Origin: Azoarcus sp. TTM-91
GTDB taxonomy: Bacteria; Pseudomonadota; Gammaproteobacteria; Burkholderiales; Rhodocyclaceae
NCBI RefSeq assembly: GCF_012911025.1
Contig: NZ_WUEI01000015.1
Span: 1-64,000, forward strand
Reading direction: 5' to 3'
Length of the DNA: 64,000 bases
Below are positions 1-11,642 of the stretch, piece by piece. The stretch's first letter is position 1. The number at the start of each line of letters is the position of its first letter. The notes below the pieces were generated by a model. The model was given only the letters and a program-made list of their open reading frames with translations. It did not search any database and was not told the DNA's origin. A program made the position numbers and the translations under genes.

Positions 1-127
1 CGGCGTTGCGCGCCATCAGCGCCTTGATCGGCAGGGCGGCGAGGTCGTCGGCGCGCACGCCGGAGAGGGCGCCGCCGTAGCGGCCTATGGGGGTGCGGAT
101 GCCGTCGCAGATGAAGACTTCACTCAC
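1..127 (-). CDS. 3-oxoadipyl-CoA thiolase, N-terminal fragment
   Basis: Only the first 42 codons are in the window; the gene runs off the left edge. It begins with GTG at 127, and an AGGAG ribosome binding site lies 8 bases upstream (136-140). The N-terminus contains IRTPIGRYGGALS followed by VRADDLAALP, which is characteristic of beta-ketoadipyl-CoA thiolases of the PcaF/PaaJ type. These enzymes cleave 3-oxoadipyl-CoA with CoA to succinyl-CoA and acetyl-CoA, the last step of the box route. It follows boxA on the same strand, but a terminator-like hairpin (182-210) lies between them, so it may be transcribed at a different level. The catalytic Cys/His residues lie outside the window and cannot be checked. 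Confidence 0.85.
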   Translation of the reverse strand, partial: MSEVFICDGIRTPIGRYGGALSGVRADDLAALPIKALMARNA

Positions 128-181
128 GGAAGGAACTCCTCTTGGCCCGGCGGCTGCCGCGGGCGGCCGGCCGGCGGAAAG

Positions 182-210
182 AAAAAAGGGGGCGCGTCGC
201 CACGCCCCCC
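182..210 (-). terminator. Rho-independent terminator after boxA
   Basis: Read on the minus strand, a G/C-rich stem (210-188, G-run against C-run with one bulge) is followed directly by six T residues (187-182). It lies in the 205-bp gap between boxA and the thiolase. It looks like an end-of-transcript or attenuating terminator for the boxRCBA unit. Confidence 0.65.
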
Positions 211-332
211 GAACGAGAGAGTTGGAGACAACCCTCTGGAGAACAGGTGCCACCGGGAGGGGCCCCGCGCGGGTGGCATGCGCCGCGCGGGTCGGGCTGC
301 CCGGCTGCCTGGTTCAGGCAGGCAGGGCGGGC

Positions 333-1586
333 TCAGTAAGTCTCGATGTGGAAGCGGCCGGTGGTGAGCAGCCTGGGCCGCAGCGCGTCCCAGTCGGCGC
401 CCTTGGCGCGGCAGATGTCGCGGAAGGCTTCGAGGACGCCGGCCTCCATGGTCTTGAGGCCGCAGATGTAGATGTAGGCGTTTTCGTCCTGCAGCATCTG
501 GAAGACCTTGTCGGCGCGCTCGCGGATCAGGTCCTGCACGTATTTCTTCGGCTCGCCGGGCACGCGGGAGAAGGCCAGGTTGATGTCGATGAAGTCTTCC
601 GGCAGCTTCTGCAGCGGGCCGAAGTAGGGCAGCTCGCCCGGCGTGCGGGCGCCGAAGAACAGCACCAGTTCGCCGCCTTCCTTCAGCGCCATGCGCCGGC
701 GGCGGCGCTCGGTCATCGCCCGCATCGGCGCCGAGCCGGTGCCGGTGCAGATCATCATGATGGAGGCGCCCGGGTGGTTGGGCATGAGGAAGCTGGCGCC
801 GTAGGGGCCGGTGACCTGCACCTTGTCGCCCTTCTTCAGGTCGCAGACGTAGTTGGAGGCCACGCCCCTGGCCGGATTGCCTTCGTGGTCTTCGGTGACG
901 CGCTTCACCGTCAGCGCCAGGTTGTTGTAGTGCGGACGTTCGCCCTCGCGCGGGCTGGCGACGGAATACATGCGCAGCAGGTGGGGCTTGCCGCGCTCGT
1001 CCAGGCCGGGCGGGATGATGCCGATGGACTGGCCTTCCAGCACCGGGAAGGGGGTGGCGCCGAAATCCAGCACGATGTGGTGGATGTCGGAGGAAGCGTC
1101 CTCGTCGGTGAGCCGGTAGTTGCCGGTGACGGTGGCGGTGACCGGGTTGGCCGGCGAGTAGAGATTGACGTAGGGGTGCGACGCGGACCACGGCGCCAGC
1201 GAGGGGCCGCCCTGCCCTGCGGTGGCGACGTCGGTGATCTGCTGCACCTCGGCCGGGGTTTCGCTGCCGCCGCCGGTGGCGCCGGTCTGGGCTTCGTAGT
1301 TGTCCAGCTCGGTGGTGTCGGGCAGGAGATCCCAGGAAAGCTGCTCTTCCAGCGTATGCGGCTGCTGCTGCTCGACATTGCGCCAGGAGTCGATCGCGCC
1401 GGTAGGACAGGGCGGGACGCAGGCGAGGCAGCCGTTGCAGACCTCGAACTTGACCACGTAGTTGCGCGAATCATGGGTGATCGCGTCTATCGGGCAGGTT
1501 TCCTCGCAGGTGTTGCAGCGGATGCAGATTTCCGGATCGATCAGGTGTTGCCGGGCGATGCTGGCGTGCTCTGCTGGCGCGTTCAT
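333..1586 (-). CDS. boxA: Benzoyl-CoA 2,3-epoxidase reductase component BoxA
   Basis: 417 aa iron-sulfur flavoprotein that passes electrons from NADPH to the oxygenase BoxB for epoxidation of benzoyl-CoA in the cytoplasm. Two ferredoxin-type [4Fe-4S] motifs are visible at C21/C24/C27/C31 and C50/C53/C56/C60. A Pro/Gln-rich linker follows, then a ferredoxin-NADP reductase-like domain from about residue 145 to the end, with a flavin motif (RMYSVASP) and a nucleotide motif ([11 protein letters not shown]). The start ATG at 1586 has a purine-rich AGGAGAGAGA leader. It lies downstream of boxB with a 206-bp spacer containing a long hairpin (1717-1749). Length and motif order match the known BoxA family. 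Confidence 0.96.
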   Translation of the reverse strand: MNAPAEHASIARQHLIDPEICIRCNTCEETCPIDAITHDSRNYVVKFEVCNGCLACVPPCPTGAIDSWRNVEQQQPHTLEEQLSWDLLPDTTELDNYEAQTGATGGGSETPAEVQQITDVATAGQGGPSLAPWSASHPYVNLYSPANPVTATVTGNYRLTDEDASSDIHHIVLDFGATPFPVLEGQSIGIIPPGLDERGKPHLLRMYSVASPREGERPHYNNLALTVKRVTEDHEGNPARGVASNYVCDLKKGDKVQVTGPYGASFLMPNHPGASIMMICTGTGSAPMRAMTERRRRRMALKEGGELVLFFGARTPGELPYFGPLQKLPEDFIDINLAFSRVPGEPKKYVQDLIRERADKVFQMLQDENAYIYICGLKTMEAGVLEAFRDICRAKGADWDALRPRLLTTGRFHIETY

Positions 1587-1716
1587 GGTCTCTCTCCTTG
1601 GGTCTCTCTCTCAGGCCTCGTGCCGCTGCGGCGCTGCCGGCGCCGGGCCCTGGTCTCCGATGTTCTGATTTGTCAAAGGCGCAGCGGCCGTGGCCGGCGG
1701 CGCGGCGCCGTGACAG

Positions 1717-1749
1717 GATGCGCTGCCGTACGGAGGTACGGTGCGCATC
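1717..1749 (-). other. Intercistronic hairpin between boxB and boxA
   Basis: Outer arms GATGCGC (1717-1723) and GCGCATC (1743-1749) enclose inner arms CCGTAC (1726-1731) and GTACGG (1736-1741) around a 4-base loop. No T-run follows, so it is more likely an mRNA stability or processing element than a terminator. This role is inference. Confidence 0.5.
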
Positions 1750-1792
1750 GCGGTCGCGGCCCCGGGTCGCGCGGCAGGCCGGTGCGGCCTTT

Positions 1793-3214
<1,422 letters not shown>

Positions 3215-3391
3215 GACTCAGTGCTCCTCCGAGTTTCGGATGTGGCGTGCTGGGGCACGCGCTGCTTTGCGACGGACCTCCCGCTCTGCGCCAAGGCGCC
3301 GACTGCATCGGCAGTGGGACGGCTTGCCACGCGGCACGGGCGAGGGATACGGACGGACCGGGTGCGTGTGCCCGGCCTTGTTCTTCCGGCG

Positions 3392-3423
3392 GCCGGCGGG
3401 CGGCGTTGCAGCCACCCGCCGGC
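3392..3423 (-). other. Intercistronic hairpin between boxC and boxB
   Basis: Perfect 9-bp arms GCCGGCGGG (3392-3400) and CCCGCCGGC (3415-3423) with a 14-base loop lie in the boxC-boxB spacer, just downstream of the boxC stop on the minus strand. There is no T-run. It is probably an mRNA processing or stability stem rather than a terminator. Confidence 0.45.
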
Positions 3424-3434
3424 GGGGCGCCGGC

Positions 3435-5108
3435 TTAGACGCGGTCCCAGTCGAACTGGGCCTTCTTGCCGGAGCCGAACAGCTTCAGCGCGCCGTTGGC
3501 GCCCACCGCGTTCGGGCGGATGAAGATCCAGTTCTGCCACGCCGACAGCCGACCGAAGATGCGGGTGTTCATCGTCTCGGTGATGCCGAAGCGCAGGTTC
3601 GCCTCCAGGCCGGTGAGGGCGTCGGGCGACAGGGCCACGCGTTCCTCGATGGCGATGCGGATTTCATCCGCCCAGTCGAGGTCGTCGGGGATGGAGGTGA
3701 CCAGGCCCACCTCGAAAGCTTCGGCCGGGGTGAGCAGGCTGCCTTCCTTCGCCTTCACCGCGCCGACCTGGGCTTCGTCTTCGTAGAAGCGGGCGGCGAT
3801 GCGGGAGAGGCCGTTCACCATCGGCAGGGCACCGAAGTTGAGCGCGGAGAGGCCGATGCGGTTGTCGGCGTCCGGCGTGTCCAGCATGTAGCTGCGGTCG
3901 GCGGCCAGGGCGATTTCCAGCAGGGTGCCGGCGAAGCAGGAGCCCGGCTCGATCAGCGCGTACAGGCTGCGGGAGGAAACGTCGATGCGGGCCAGGGTGC
4001 GGCGCAGCATGCCCAGGGTCTCGCGCACGAACCAGTTGTCCTGGTTGGCGGCGATGATGCCGTCGATTTCCAGCACCACCTTGGCGTCGCCGGCGGTGCG
4101 CAGCTGCCACAGGCCGACGTCGAGGTGGTTGGTGCGCAGGTTGAGGATGGCGTCGTCCAGCTCGCGCGCCATCTTCAGGGGCCACCAGGCGGCGCCCTGG
4201 GCTTCGATCTCGGCGGCGCTGCGGGCGCCGACGGCGGCCGGTGCGCGCACCGTCAGCGTGGCGCTGCGGCCGGCGGCGTCGATGGCGACATCGACGAATT
4301 CATAGTGGTAGCCCTTGTCGTCCACCGTGCGCTCCAGGCGCGGCAGCGGCACGCCCTTGGCGCCCGCCGGACGGTTGGACTGGCGGGCGAGTTCCTTGGC
4401 GCGGGCGGCGATGTGTTCGCCGAACTGCTGCTGCTTCACCACGTCGTCCACCAGCTTCCAGTCCTTGGCGCGGCTGCCGCGCACGCCTTCGGAGATGGTG
4501 CAGAAGATGTCGGCGTGGTCGCGGCGCACCTTGCGCTTGTCGGTGACGCGGGTGAGGCCGCCGGTGCCGGGCAGCACGCCCAGCAGCGGCACTTCCGGCA
4601 GGGAGACGGCGGAGTTGCGGTCATCCACCAGCACGATCTCGTCGCAGGCCAGCGCCAGCTCGTAGCCGCCGCCGGCGGTGGTGCCGTTGCAGGCGGCGAT
4701 GAACTTGAGGCCGGAGTACTGGCTGGCGTCCTCGATGCCGTTGCGGGTCTCGTTGGTGAACTTGCAGAAGTTCACCTTCCACGCATGGGTGGAAACGCCC
4801 AGCATGTAGATGTTGGCGCCGGAACAGAAGATCTTGGCCTTGCCGGAGGTGAACACCACGGTGCGCACTTCCGGATGCTCGAAGCGGATGCGCTGCAGCG
4901 CGTCGTGCAGTTCGATGTCCACCCCGAGGTCGTAGGAGTTCAGCTTGAGCTTGTAGCCCGGGCGGATGCCGCCGTCCTCGTCGATGTCCAGCGTCAGCGT
5001 GGCGACTTCGCCGTCGAAGCCCAGCTTCCAGTGCTTGTAGCGCGACGGCTCGGTGCGGTAGTCCACCGGTTCGATTTGGGCGTCCTGCTTGATCGCGACC
5101 GCTTCCAT
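3435..5108 (-). CDS. boxC: Benzoyl-CoA-dihydrodiol lyase (2,3-epoxybenzoyl-CoA dihydrolase) BoxC
   Basis: 557 aa cytoplasmic enzyme of the crotonase superfamily. It opens the ring of 2,3-epoxybenzoyl-CoA by adding two waters and releases formate, giving 3,4-didehydroadipyl-CoA semialdehyde. Two crotonase-like halves can be seen: an N-terminal one with the glycine-rich NGTTAGGGYELALACDE region (about residues 139-155) and a C-terminal one after about residue 260. The start ATG at 5108 is preceded by AGGAG with good spacing. It follows boxR by 76 bp; that gap holds a GGCCGG/CCGGCC stem with a 4-base loop (5163-5178). Full family length. Confidence 0.96.
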   Translation of the reverse strand: MEAVAIKQDAQIEPVDYRTEPSRYKHWKLGFDGEVATLTLDIDEDGGIRPGYKLKLNSYDLGVDIELHDALQRIRFEHPEVRTVVFTSGKAKIFCSGANIYMLGVSTHAWKVNFCKFTNETRNGIEDASQYSGLKFIAACNGTTAGGGYELALACDEIVLVDDRNSAVSLPEVPLLGVLPGTGGLTRVTDKRKVRRDHADIFCTISEGVRGSRAKDWKLVDDVVKQQQFGEHIAARAKELARQSNRPAGAKGVPLPRLERTVDDKGYHYEFVDVAIDAAGRSATLTVRAPAAVGARSAAEIEAQGAAWWPLKMARELDDAILNLRTNHLDVGLWQLRTAGDAKVVLEIDGIIAANQDNWFVRETLGMLRRTLARIDVSSRSLYALIEPGSCFAGTLLEIALAADRSYMLDTPDADNRIGLSALNFGALPMVNGLSRIAARFYEDEAQVGAVKAKEGSLLTPAEAFEVGLVTSIPDDLDWADEIRIAIEERVALSPDALTGLEANLRFGITETMNTRIFGRLSAWQNWIFIRPNAVGANGALKLFGSGKKAQFDWDRV

Positions 5109-5162
5109 TTGTCTGTCTCCTCTCTGTCGGGGTTTGGGGTGGGCCTGCGGTTTTTCGGGCCC

Positions 5163-5178
5163 GGCCGGCGAACCGGCC
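5163..5178 (-). other. Intercistronic hairpin between boxR and boxC
   Basis: Arms GGCCGG (5163-5168) and CCGGCC (5173-5178) close a four-base loop that reads TTCG on the minus strand, a very stable tetraloop type. It lies in the 76-bp boxR-boxC gap with no T-run. It could separate the mRNA levels of the regulator from those of the enzymes. Confidence 0.45.
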
Positions 5179-5184
5179 CTTGCG

Positions 5185-6090
5185 TCAGCTCGCGACGAAT
5201 TGCCTGAGCTTCAGAAAACTTTCCTCCACCGTCTCGCCCGAGGTATCGAGCATGGTGTCGGCGCGGGCGTAGAGGGATTCGCGCGCTTCCAGGATGCGCT
5301 TGAGGTCCTCCATCGCCTCGTCGTTGCCCGCCATCGGCCGCAGGTCGCCCTGGGCCATCACGCGGGCCATGTGTTCTTCCGGCTGCGCCTTCACCCACAC
5401 GGTGAGGCAGTTCGACAGCAGCATTTCGTAGGTTTCCGGCTGGGCAACCACGCCGCCGCCCACCGAGATCACCGCACGGTCGTGGTCGCGGATCACCCGC
5501 TCCAGCGCGCGCTTCTCGATGCGGCGGTAGCCGGACTGGCCGTAGAGGGCAAACAGTTCGCTCGCCGGCATGCCGGTGTCCTTCTCGATCTCGCGGTCCA
5601 GCTCGATGAAGGGCATGCCTTCTTCCTTGGCCAGCCGCCCGCCCAGGGTGGACTTGCCGGCGCCGCGCAGGCCGATCAGGGCGATGCGCTTCCTGCGCAC
5701 CGCTTCTTCATGGCCGAAGTCGCGCATCAGGCGGAACACCACTTCTTCCAGCCGGTTCTGCGGCAGCCGTTCGAGGAAGCGGCGGATCAGCCGCTTCTCC
5801 ACCGTGTCTTCCGCCTCCGGCGCCAGCAGCTCCACCAGGGAGACATCCAGCGCACGGGCGATGTGGCGCAGCAGCACGATGGAAACATTGCCTTCACCGC
5901 CTTCCAGGTGCGCCAGGTGGCGCTCGGAGACGTTGGCTTCGCGTGCCACCAGCTTGCGCGTCATGCCACGGCGGTCGCGGATTTCGCGCACCCGTTTACC
6001 CAGCGTCTGCAGGAAGTCAGCATCGCTGCCAACGGCGGGCAGGGCCTCGGTTTCCTTGCTGTTGTCTGCGGTCGGGTCCTTGGTGTTCAT
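5185..6090 (-). CDS. boxR: BoxR/BzdR-type transcriptional regulator
   Basis: 301 aa regulator with two parts. A lambda-Cro/C1-type helix-turn-helix spans about residues 28-92 (LGKRVREIRDRRGMTRKLVA region). A shikimate-kinase-like domain runs from about residue 135 to the end, with Walker A GLRGAGKST at 140-148. In this family the kinase-like domain senses benzoyl-CoA and the HTH represses box/bzd promoters through TGCA-type repeats. It is the first gene of the minus-strand box unit, has AGGAAG upstream of ATG 6090, and its promoter region holds ten TGCA tetramers, consistent with autoregulation. Confidence 0.95.
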   Translation of the reverse strand: MNTKDPTADNSKETEALPAVGSDADFLQTLGKRVREIRDRRGMTRKLVAREANVSERHLAHLEGGEGNVSIVLLRHIARALDVSLVELLAPEAEDTVEKRLIRRFLERLPQNRLEEVVFRLMRDFGHEEAVRRKRIALIGLRGAGKSTLGGRLAKEEGMPFIELDREIEKDTGMPASELFALYGQSGYRRIEKRALERVIRDHDRAVISVGGGVVAQPETYEMLLSNCLTVWVKAQPEEHMARVMAQGDLRPMAGNDEAMEDLKRILEARESLYARADTMLDTSGETVEESFLKLRQFVAS

Positions 6091-6132
6091 CCTTGGCTTC
6101 CTGTTGCGCCCTGGCTGGCGCGCTTGAGTTGA

Positions 6133-6161
6133 ACAATAGTGCAGTCGAAATTTGTCGTCAA
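6133..6161 (-). promoter_or_regulatory. Sigma-70 promoter of boxRCBA
   Basis: On the minus strand TTGACG (6161-6156) is separated by 17 bp from TATTGT (6138-6133). The expected start point is about 40 bases upstream of the boxR ATG. A TGCA tetramer (6140-6143) lies immediately before the -10 box, where a bound repressor would block polymerase. Confidence 0.65.
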
Positions 6162-6312
6162 GAGGTATATTGCATCTTGTGCAGGGCGGTAGATGCAGAA
6201 AACTTCCTAAATGCCTCTGTGTTGCTTATTAGGTGCACTGAAAATTAGCTTTATTTTGCAATGCATCATCTGCAACCTCGTTTTAACATGCAATAAAGTG
6301 CTTGACGGTGCA
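6140..6312. promoter_or_regulatory. BoxR operator array (ten TGCA sites)
   Basis: TGCA occurs at 6140, 6171, 6180, 6194, 6234, 6257, 6262, 6271, 6289 and 6309. Fewer than one would be expected by chance in 173 bp. Two copies of TGCATCNNNTGCA are present (6171-6183 and 6262-6274). TGCA repeats are the reported recognition element of BzdR, the anaerobic paralogue of BoxR. One site lies inside each of the two divergent promoters. Actual binding is inferred. Confidence 0.7.
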
Positions 6313-6329
6313 GTCTTCGCGTGTATTCT
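6302..6329 (+). promoter_or_regulatory. Sigma-70 promoter of the boxD operon
   Basis: TTGACG (6302-6307), a 16-bp spacer, then TATTCT (6324-6329). A TGCA site (6309-6312) sits in the spacer and another (6289-6292) just upstream of the -35 box. The leader to the boxD GTG would be about 80 nt. Confidence 0.65.
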
Positions 6330-6416
6330 ATATCCAACGGTCGCGCCTTTCGTCGGCGCGACGGCCTGATGAAGAAGCGCGGCGCAGACCGCATCGGAAC
6401 CTGACAAGGAGGAGCT

Positions 6417-7994
6417 GTGAAACTGGCCAATTACGTATACGGACAGTGGGTGGAAGGCAGCGGCGAAGGCGCCGCCCTGTTCGATCCGGTCAGCGGTGAA
6501 CAGCTGGTGAGCGTCTCTTCCGAGGGCCTCGACCTGGCGCGGGCCTTCTCCTTTGCCCGCGACAGCGCCGGCCCCGCGCTGCGGGCGCTGGGCTACGAGG
6601 CGCGTGCCGGGCTGCTTGGCGCCATCGCCGATGTGCTGGCGGCCAGGCGCAGCGACTATTACGACATTTCCCTGAAGAACTCCGGTGCCGGCGAGGGCGA
6701 TGCCGCCTTCGATGTGGATGGCGCCATCTTCACCCTCAAGACTTATGCCCGCGCCGGCCGTGCGCTCGGCCCGGCGCGCCTGTTGCGCGAAGGCAAGGCG
6801 GTGCCGCTGGCGAAGACGGACGCCTTCCAGGGCCAGCATTTCCTCGCGCCGCTCACCGGCGTGGCGGTGTTCATCAACGCCTTCAACTTCCCCGCCTGGG
6901 GTTTGTGGGAAAAAGCCGCGCCGGCCCTGCTGGCCGGCGTGCCGGTGGTGGTGAAGCCGGCCACGCCCACCGCCTGGCTGACCCAGCGCATGGTGGAAGA
7001 CGTGGTGGCGGCGGGCATCCTGCCGCCGGGCGCCATCTCCATCATCTGCGGTTCCGCTCGCGACCTGCTGGACCATGTGCAGGCCTGTGACCTCGTTTCC
7101 TTCACCGGCTCGGCCGAAACCGCCGCGCGCATCCGCAACCACCCCAGCGTGGTGGCGAACGCGGTGCGGGTGAACGTGGAGGCGGATAGCGTGAACTCCG
7201 CCATCCTCGGGCCGGATGCGGTGCCGGGCAGCGGTGAGTTCGATCTCGCGGTTAAGGAGATCGTGCGCGAGATGACGATCAAGGCCGGACAGAAATGCAC
7301 CGCCATCCGCCGCGTGCTGGCACCGGCGGCGATTGCCCCGGCGTTGTCCGAAGCGGTGGCGGCCAAGCTCGCCGGCATGAAGGTGGGGAACCCGCGCAGC
7401 GAAGGCGTGCGCGTCGGCCCGCTGGTGAGCAAGGCCCAGCAGGCCGCGGCCGAGGAGGGGCTGGCGCTGCTGCGCAAGGACGCGCGGGTGGTGTTCGGCG
7501 GTGGCGAAGGCTTCGCCCCGGTGGATGCCGACCCGGCCGTCTCCGCCTTCGTCCAGCCCACGCTGTTGTTCTGCGACAAAGGCCTGGCGGCGCAATACGT
7601 TCATGACGTCGAGGTGTTCGGTCCGGTGGCCACCGTGCTGCCCTATGCGGATACAGCGGAAGCCATAGCGCTGGCGCGGCGCGGCGGCGGCTCGCTGGTG
7701 GCCTCGGTGTACTCCGCCGACGCCGCCTTCCTGGGCGATCTGGTGCCCGCCATCGCCGACCTGCATGGCCGCGTGATGGTGGTAGACAGCGCGATCGGCA
7801 GCCAGCACACTGGCCACGGCAACGTGATGCCGACCTGCCTGCACGGCGGGCCGGGACGGGCCGGCGGCGGCGAGGAACTGGGTGGTCTGCGCGCACTTGC
7901 CGCCTATCACCGTCGTTATGTGGTGCAAGGTGGCCCGGCGCTGCTGGAAGCCCTGGCGCGCGACGCGGCGGATGCGGCGCTGCTGGGCGGCTGA
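6417..7994 (+). CDS. boxD: 3,4-didehydroadipyl-CoA semialdehyde dehydrogenase BoxD/BoxZ
   Basis: 525 aa NADP-type aldehyde dehydrogenase that oxidises the ring-cleavage product of BoxC to 3,4-didehydroadipyl-CoA. Family features include FINAFNFPAWGLWEK in the cofactor region, VVKPATPTAWL, the FTGSAETA turn and the catalytic cysteine in GQKCTAIRR (about residue 295). The start is GTG at 6417, preceded by AAGGAGGAG; no ATG is better placed. It is the first gene of a long plus-strand operon divergent from boxR, with a promoter containing TGCA sites. The family is also called BoxZ in other genera. Confidence 0.93.
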   Translation: MKLANYVYGQWVEGSGEGAALFDPVSGEQLVSVSSEGLDLARAFSFARDSAGPALRALGYEARAGLLGAIADVLAARRSDYYDISLKNSGAGEGDAAFDVDGAIFTLKTYARAGRALGPARLLREGKAVPLAKTDAFQGQHFLAPLTGVAVFINAFNFPAWGLWEKAAPALLAGVPVVVKPATPTAWLTQRMVEDVVAAGILPPGAISIICGSARDLLDHVQACDLVSFTGSAETAARIRNHPSVVANAVRVNVEADSVNSAILGPDAVPGSGEFDLAVKEIVREMTIKAGQKCTAIRRVLAPAAIAPALSEAVAAKLAGMKVGNPRSEGVRVGPLVSKAQQAAAEEGLALLRKDARVVFGGGEGFAPVDADPAVSAFVQPTLLFCDKGLAAQYVHDVEVFGPVATVLPYADTAEAIALARRGGGSLVASVYSADAAFLGDLVPAIADLHGRVMVVDSAIGSQHTGHGNVMPTCLHGGPGRAGGGEELGGLRALAAYHRRYVVQGGPALLEALARDAADAALLGG

Positions 7995-8131
7995 GCCGGC
8001 GGCCAGGGTTTGGCATCACCACTCCGGTCGGCGGCCGGGGTGAGGGCAGGGCGCAGGCGGCATTGCATCCCCTGTGCCCGCGAATAAAAGAAAGACGAGG
8101 ATCGCCCCCGATCCCGACAGGAGAGACAAGG

Positions 8132-8614
8132 ATGTCGCCAGACAAAATCACGCCCGAGCGCTTCCAGGCGCTGATCTCGCGAGTCACCGACGTCATCGCC
8201 GGCCTGCCGGTGGACAAGGAACTCCAGGCCCTGCTCAACCAGCGTTTCCCCGCCGGCGGCGACGATTTCCGCGCCATCGCCGAGGCCTGTAAGGAGGCGG
8301 TCGCCGCCGGCTGGATGTGCGACCGCGAGCATGGCGGCATCAAGTACGGCCGCGTCATCAAACCGGGGCCGGCGCTGAAGGGCTTCAGCGTGGACGTGGT
8401 GGAAATGAACGACGTCGCCGGCCCGCACCACGTTCATCCGAACGGGGAAATCGATCTCATCATGCCGCTGGAAGGCGACGCCCGCTTCGACGGCCACGGC
8501 GCCGGCTGGTTCGTCTACGGCCCCGGCAGCGGCCACCGCCCGACGGTGTCCGGCGGCCGCGCCTACGTGCTCTACCTGCTGCCGGAAGGCGCCATCGAAT
8601 TCACGCGTCAGTAA
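8132..8614 (+). CDS. DUF4863 / cupin-like protein of the box cluster
   Basis: 160 aa, taking ATG 8132 as start because AGGAGA lies just before it; an upstream in-frame start lacks such a site. The C-terminal half has a cupin-like metal-site pattern, HHVHPNGEIDLIMPL (about residues 97-111), with His and Glu spaced as in cupin motif 1. It resembles proteins annotated as DUF4863 or 4-hydroxylaminobenzoate lyase. No step of the known box pathway requires it. Its position between boxD and benzoate-CoA ligase suggests repair, isomerisation or detoxification of a CoA intermediate. The family call is moderate; the function is open. Confidence 0.7.
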   Translation: MSPDKITPERFQALISRVTDVIAGLPVDKELQALLNQRFPAGGDDFRAIAEACKEAVAAGWMCDREHGGIKYGRVIKPGPALKGFSVDVVEMNDVAGPHHVHPNGEIDLIMPLEGDARFDGHGAGWFVYGPGSGHRPTVSGGRAYVLYLLPEGAIEFTRQ

Positions 8615-8707
8615 GACCCGCCCGCCGCGGCGGGCATCCGCAAAGCCGGCAACCATAGACCGGCTGCGGTCCGCAGTGGCGGTACCCAGTACCACGGAGG
8701 AGACACC

Positions 8708-10312
<1,605 letters not shown>

Positions 10313-10370
10313 CGGCGAAGCAACCCCGGCGGCGGCACGATCCGCCGTACGACAACAATAGGAGGAGACC

Positions 10371-11555
10371 ATGATGCAGGATCAACAACGACGTAATGTC
10401 ATGCGGGTGGCAGTCGGTCTGGCGCTCGCCGCCCTGGCGCCCATCGGCGCGGTGCAGGCGGCGGAGAAGGTGAAGGTCGGGCTGATGTTGCCCTACACCG
10501 GCACCTACGCCTCGCTGGGCAATGCCATCACCAACGGCTTCAAGCAGTACGTGACGGAGCAGGGCGGCACCCTGGCCGGCCGCGAGGTGGAGTATTTCGT
10601 GGTGGACGACGAGTCCGACCCGGCGAAGGCGACGGAGAACGCCAACAAGCTGACCAAGCGCGACCAGGTGGATGTGCTGGTCGGCACGGTGCACTCCGGC
10701 GTCGCCCTGGCCATGGCCAAGGTCGCCCGCGATACCAAGACGCTGATGATCATCCCCAACGCCGGCGCCGACGAACTCACCGGCCCGCTGTGCTCGCCCA
10801 ACGTCTTCCGCAGCTCCTTCAGCAACTGGCAGCCGGGCTACGCCATGGGCAAGGTCGCCGCCGAACGCGGGCACAAGACCGCGGTGACGCTGAGCTGGAA
10901 GTACGCCGCGGGCGACGAGGCCACCGGCGGCTTCGCCAAGGGCTTCGAATCCGGCGGCGGCAAGGTGGTGAAGCAGCTCACGCTGCCCTTCCCCAACGTC
11001 GAGTTCCAGGCGCTGCTGACCGAGATCGCCTCGCTCAAGCCGGACGCGGTGTACGTGTTCTTCGCCGGCGGCGGCGCGGTCAAGTTCGTCAAGGACTATG
11101 AAGCGGCCGGGCTGAAGAACAGCATTCCGCTGTACTCCAGCGGCTTCCTCACCGACGGCACGCTGGAAGCCATGGGCACTTCCGGCGAGGGCCTGGTCAC
11201 CGCGCTGCACTACGCCGACGGCCTGGACAACGCCAAGGACAAGGCCTTCCGCAGCGGCTACATGACCGCCTACAAGGCGCAGCCGGACGTTTATGCAGTG
11301 CAGGGCTACGACGCCGCACAGCTGCTGAAGGCCGGCCTGGACGCGGTGAAGGGCAGCGACAAGCTCGACAAGGACGCCATGATCAAGGCCATGGGCGCCG
11401 CCACCATCGACAGCCCGCGCGGCAGCTTCACCCTGTCTTCCGCCCACAACCCGGTGCAGGACATCTACCTGCGCAAGGTCGAGGGCAAGGAGAACAAGGT
11501 GATCGGCATCGCCGCCAAGAAGCTCGCCGACCCGGCGCGCGGCTGCAAGATGTAA
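10371..11555 (+). CDS. ABC transporter substrate-binding protein, branched-chain amino acid type (probable benzoate uptake)
   Basis: 394 aa periplasmic binding protein of the LivK/HbaE class. An N-terminal signal peptide with a hydrophobic core (VGLALAALAPIG) ends in AVQA, with cleavage expected near residue 30. The mature part begins VKVGLMLPYTGTYASLG, typical of this fold. The start is ATG 10371 after GGAGGAGA; ATG 10374 is also possible. It heads a complete five-gene ABC cassette inside the box operon, so the ligand is probably benzoate or a related aromatic acid rather than an amino acid. The ligand is inference from context. Confidence 0.88.
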   Translation: MMQDQQRRNVMRVAVGLALAALAPIGAVQAAEKVKVGLMLPYTGTYASLGNAITNGFKQYVTEQGGTLAGREVEYFVVDDESDPAKATENANKLTKRDQVDVLVGTVHSGVALAMAKVARDTKTLMIIPNAGADELTGPLCSPNVFRSSFSNWQPGYAMGKVAAERGHKTAVTLSWKYAAGDEATGGFAKGFESGGGKVVKQLTLPFPNVEFQALLTEIASLKPDAVYVFFAGGGAVKFVKDYEAAGLKNSIPLYSSGFLTDGTLEAMGTSGEGLVTALHYADGLDNAKDKAFRSGYMTAYKAQPDVYAVQGYDAAQLLKAGLDAVKGSDKLDKDAMIKAMGAATIDSPRGSFTLSSAHNPVQDIYLRKVEGKENKVIGIAAKKLADPARGCKM

Positions 11556-11642
11556 GGCGGGTACTCCCCAACCCGCCACCCGTCTAGTAAACCCAAGCAC
11601 ATCCGGGCGCTGCCGCAGGGCGGCGCCCGGAGGGGAAGGCTC

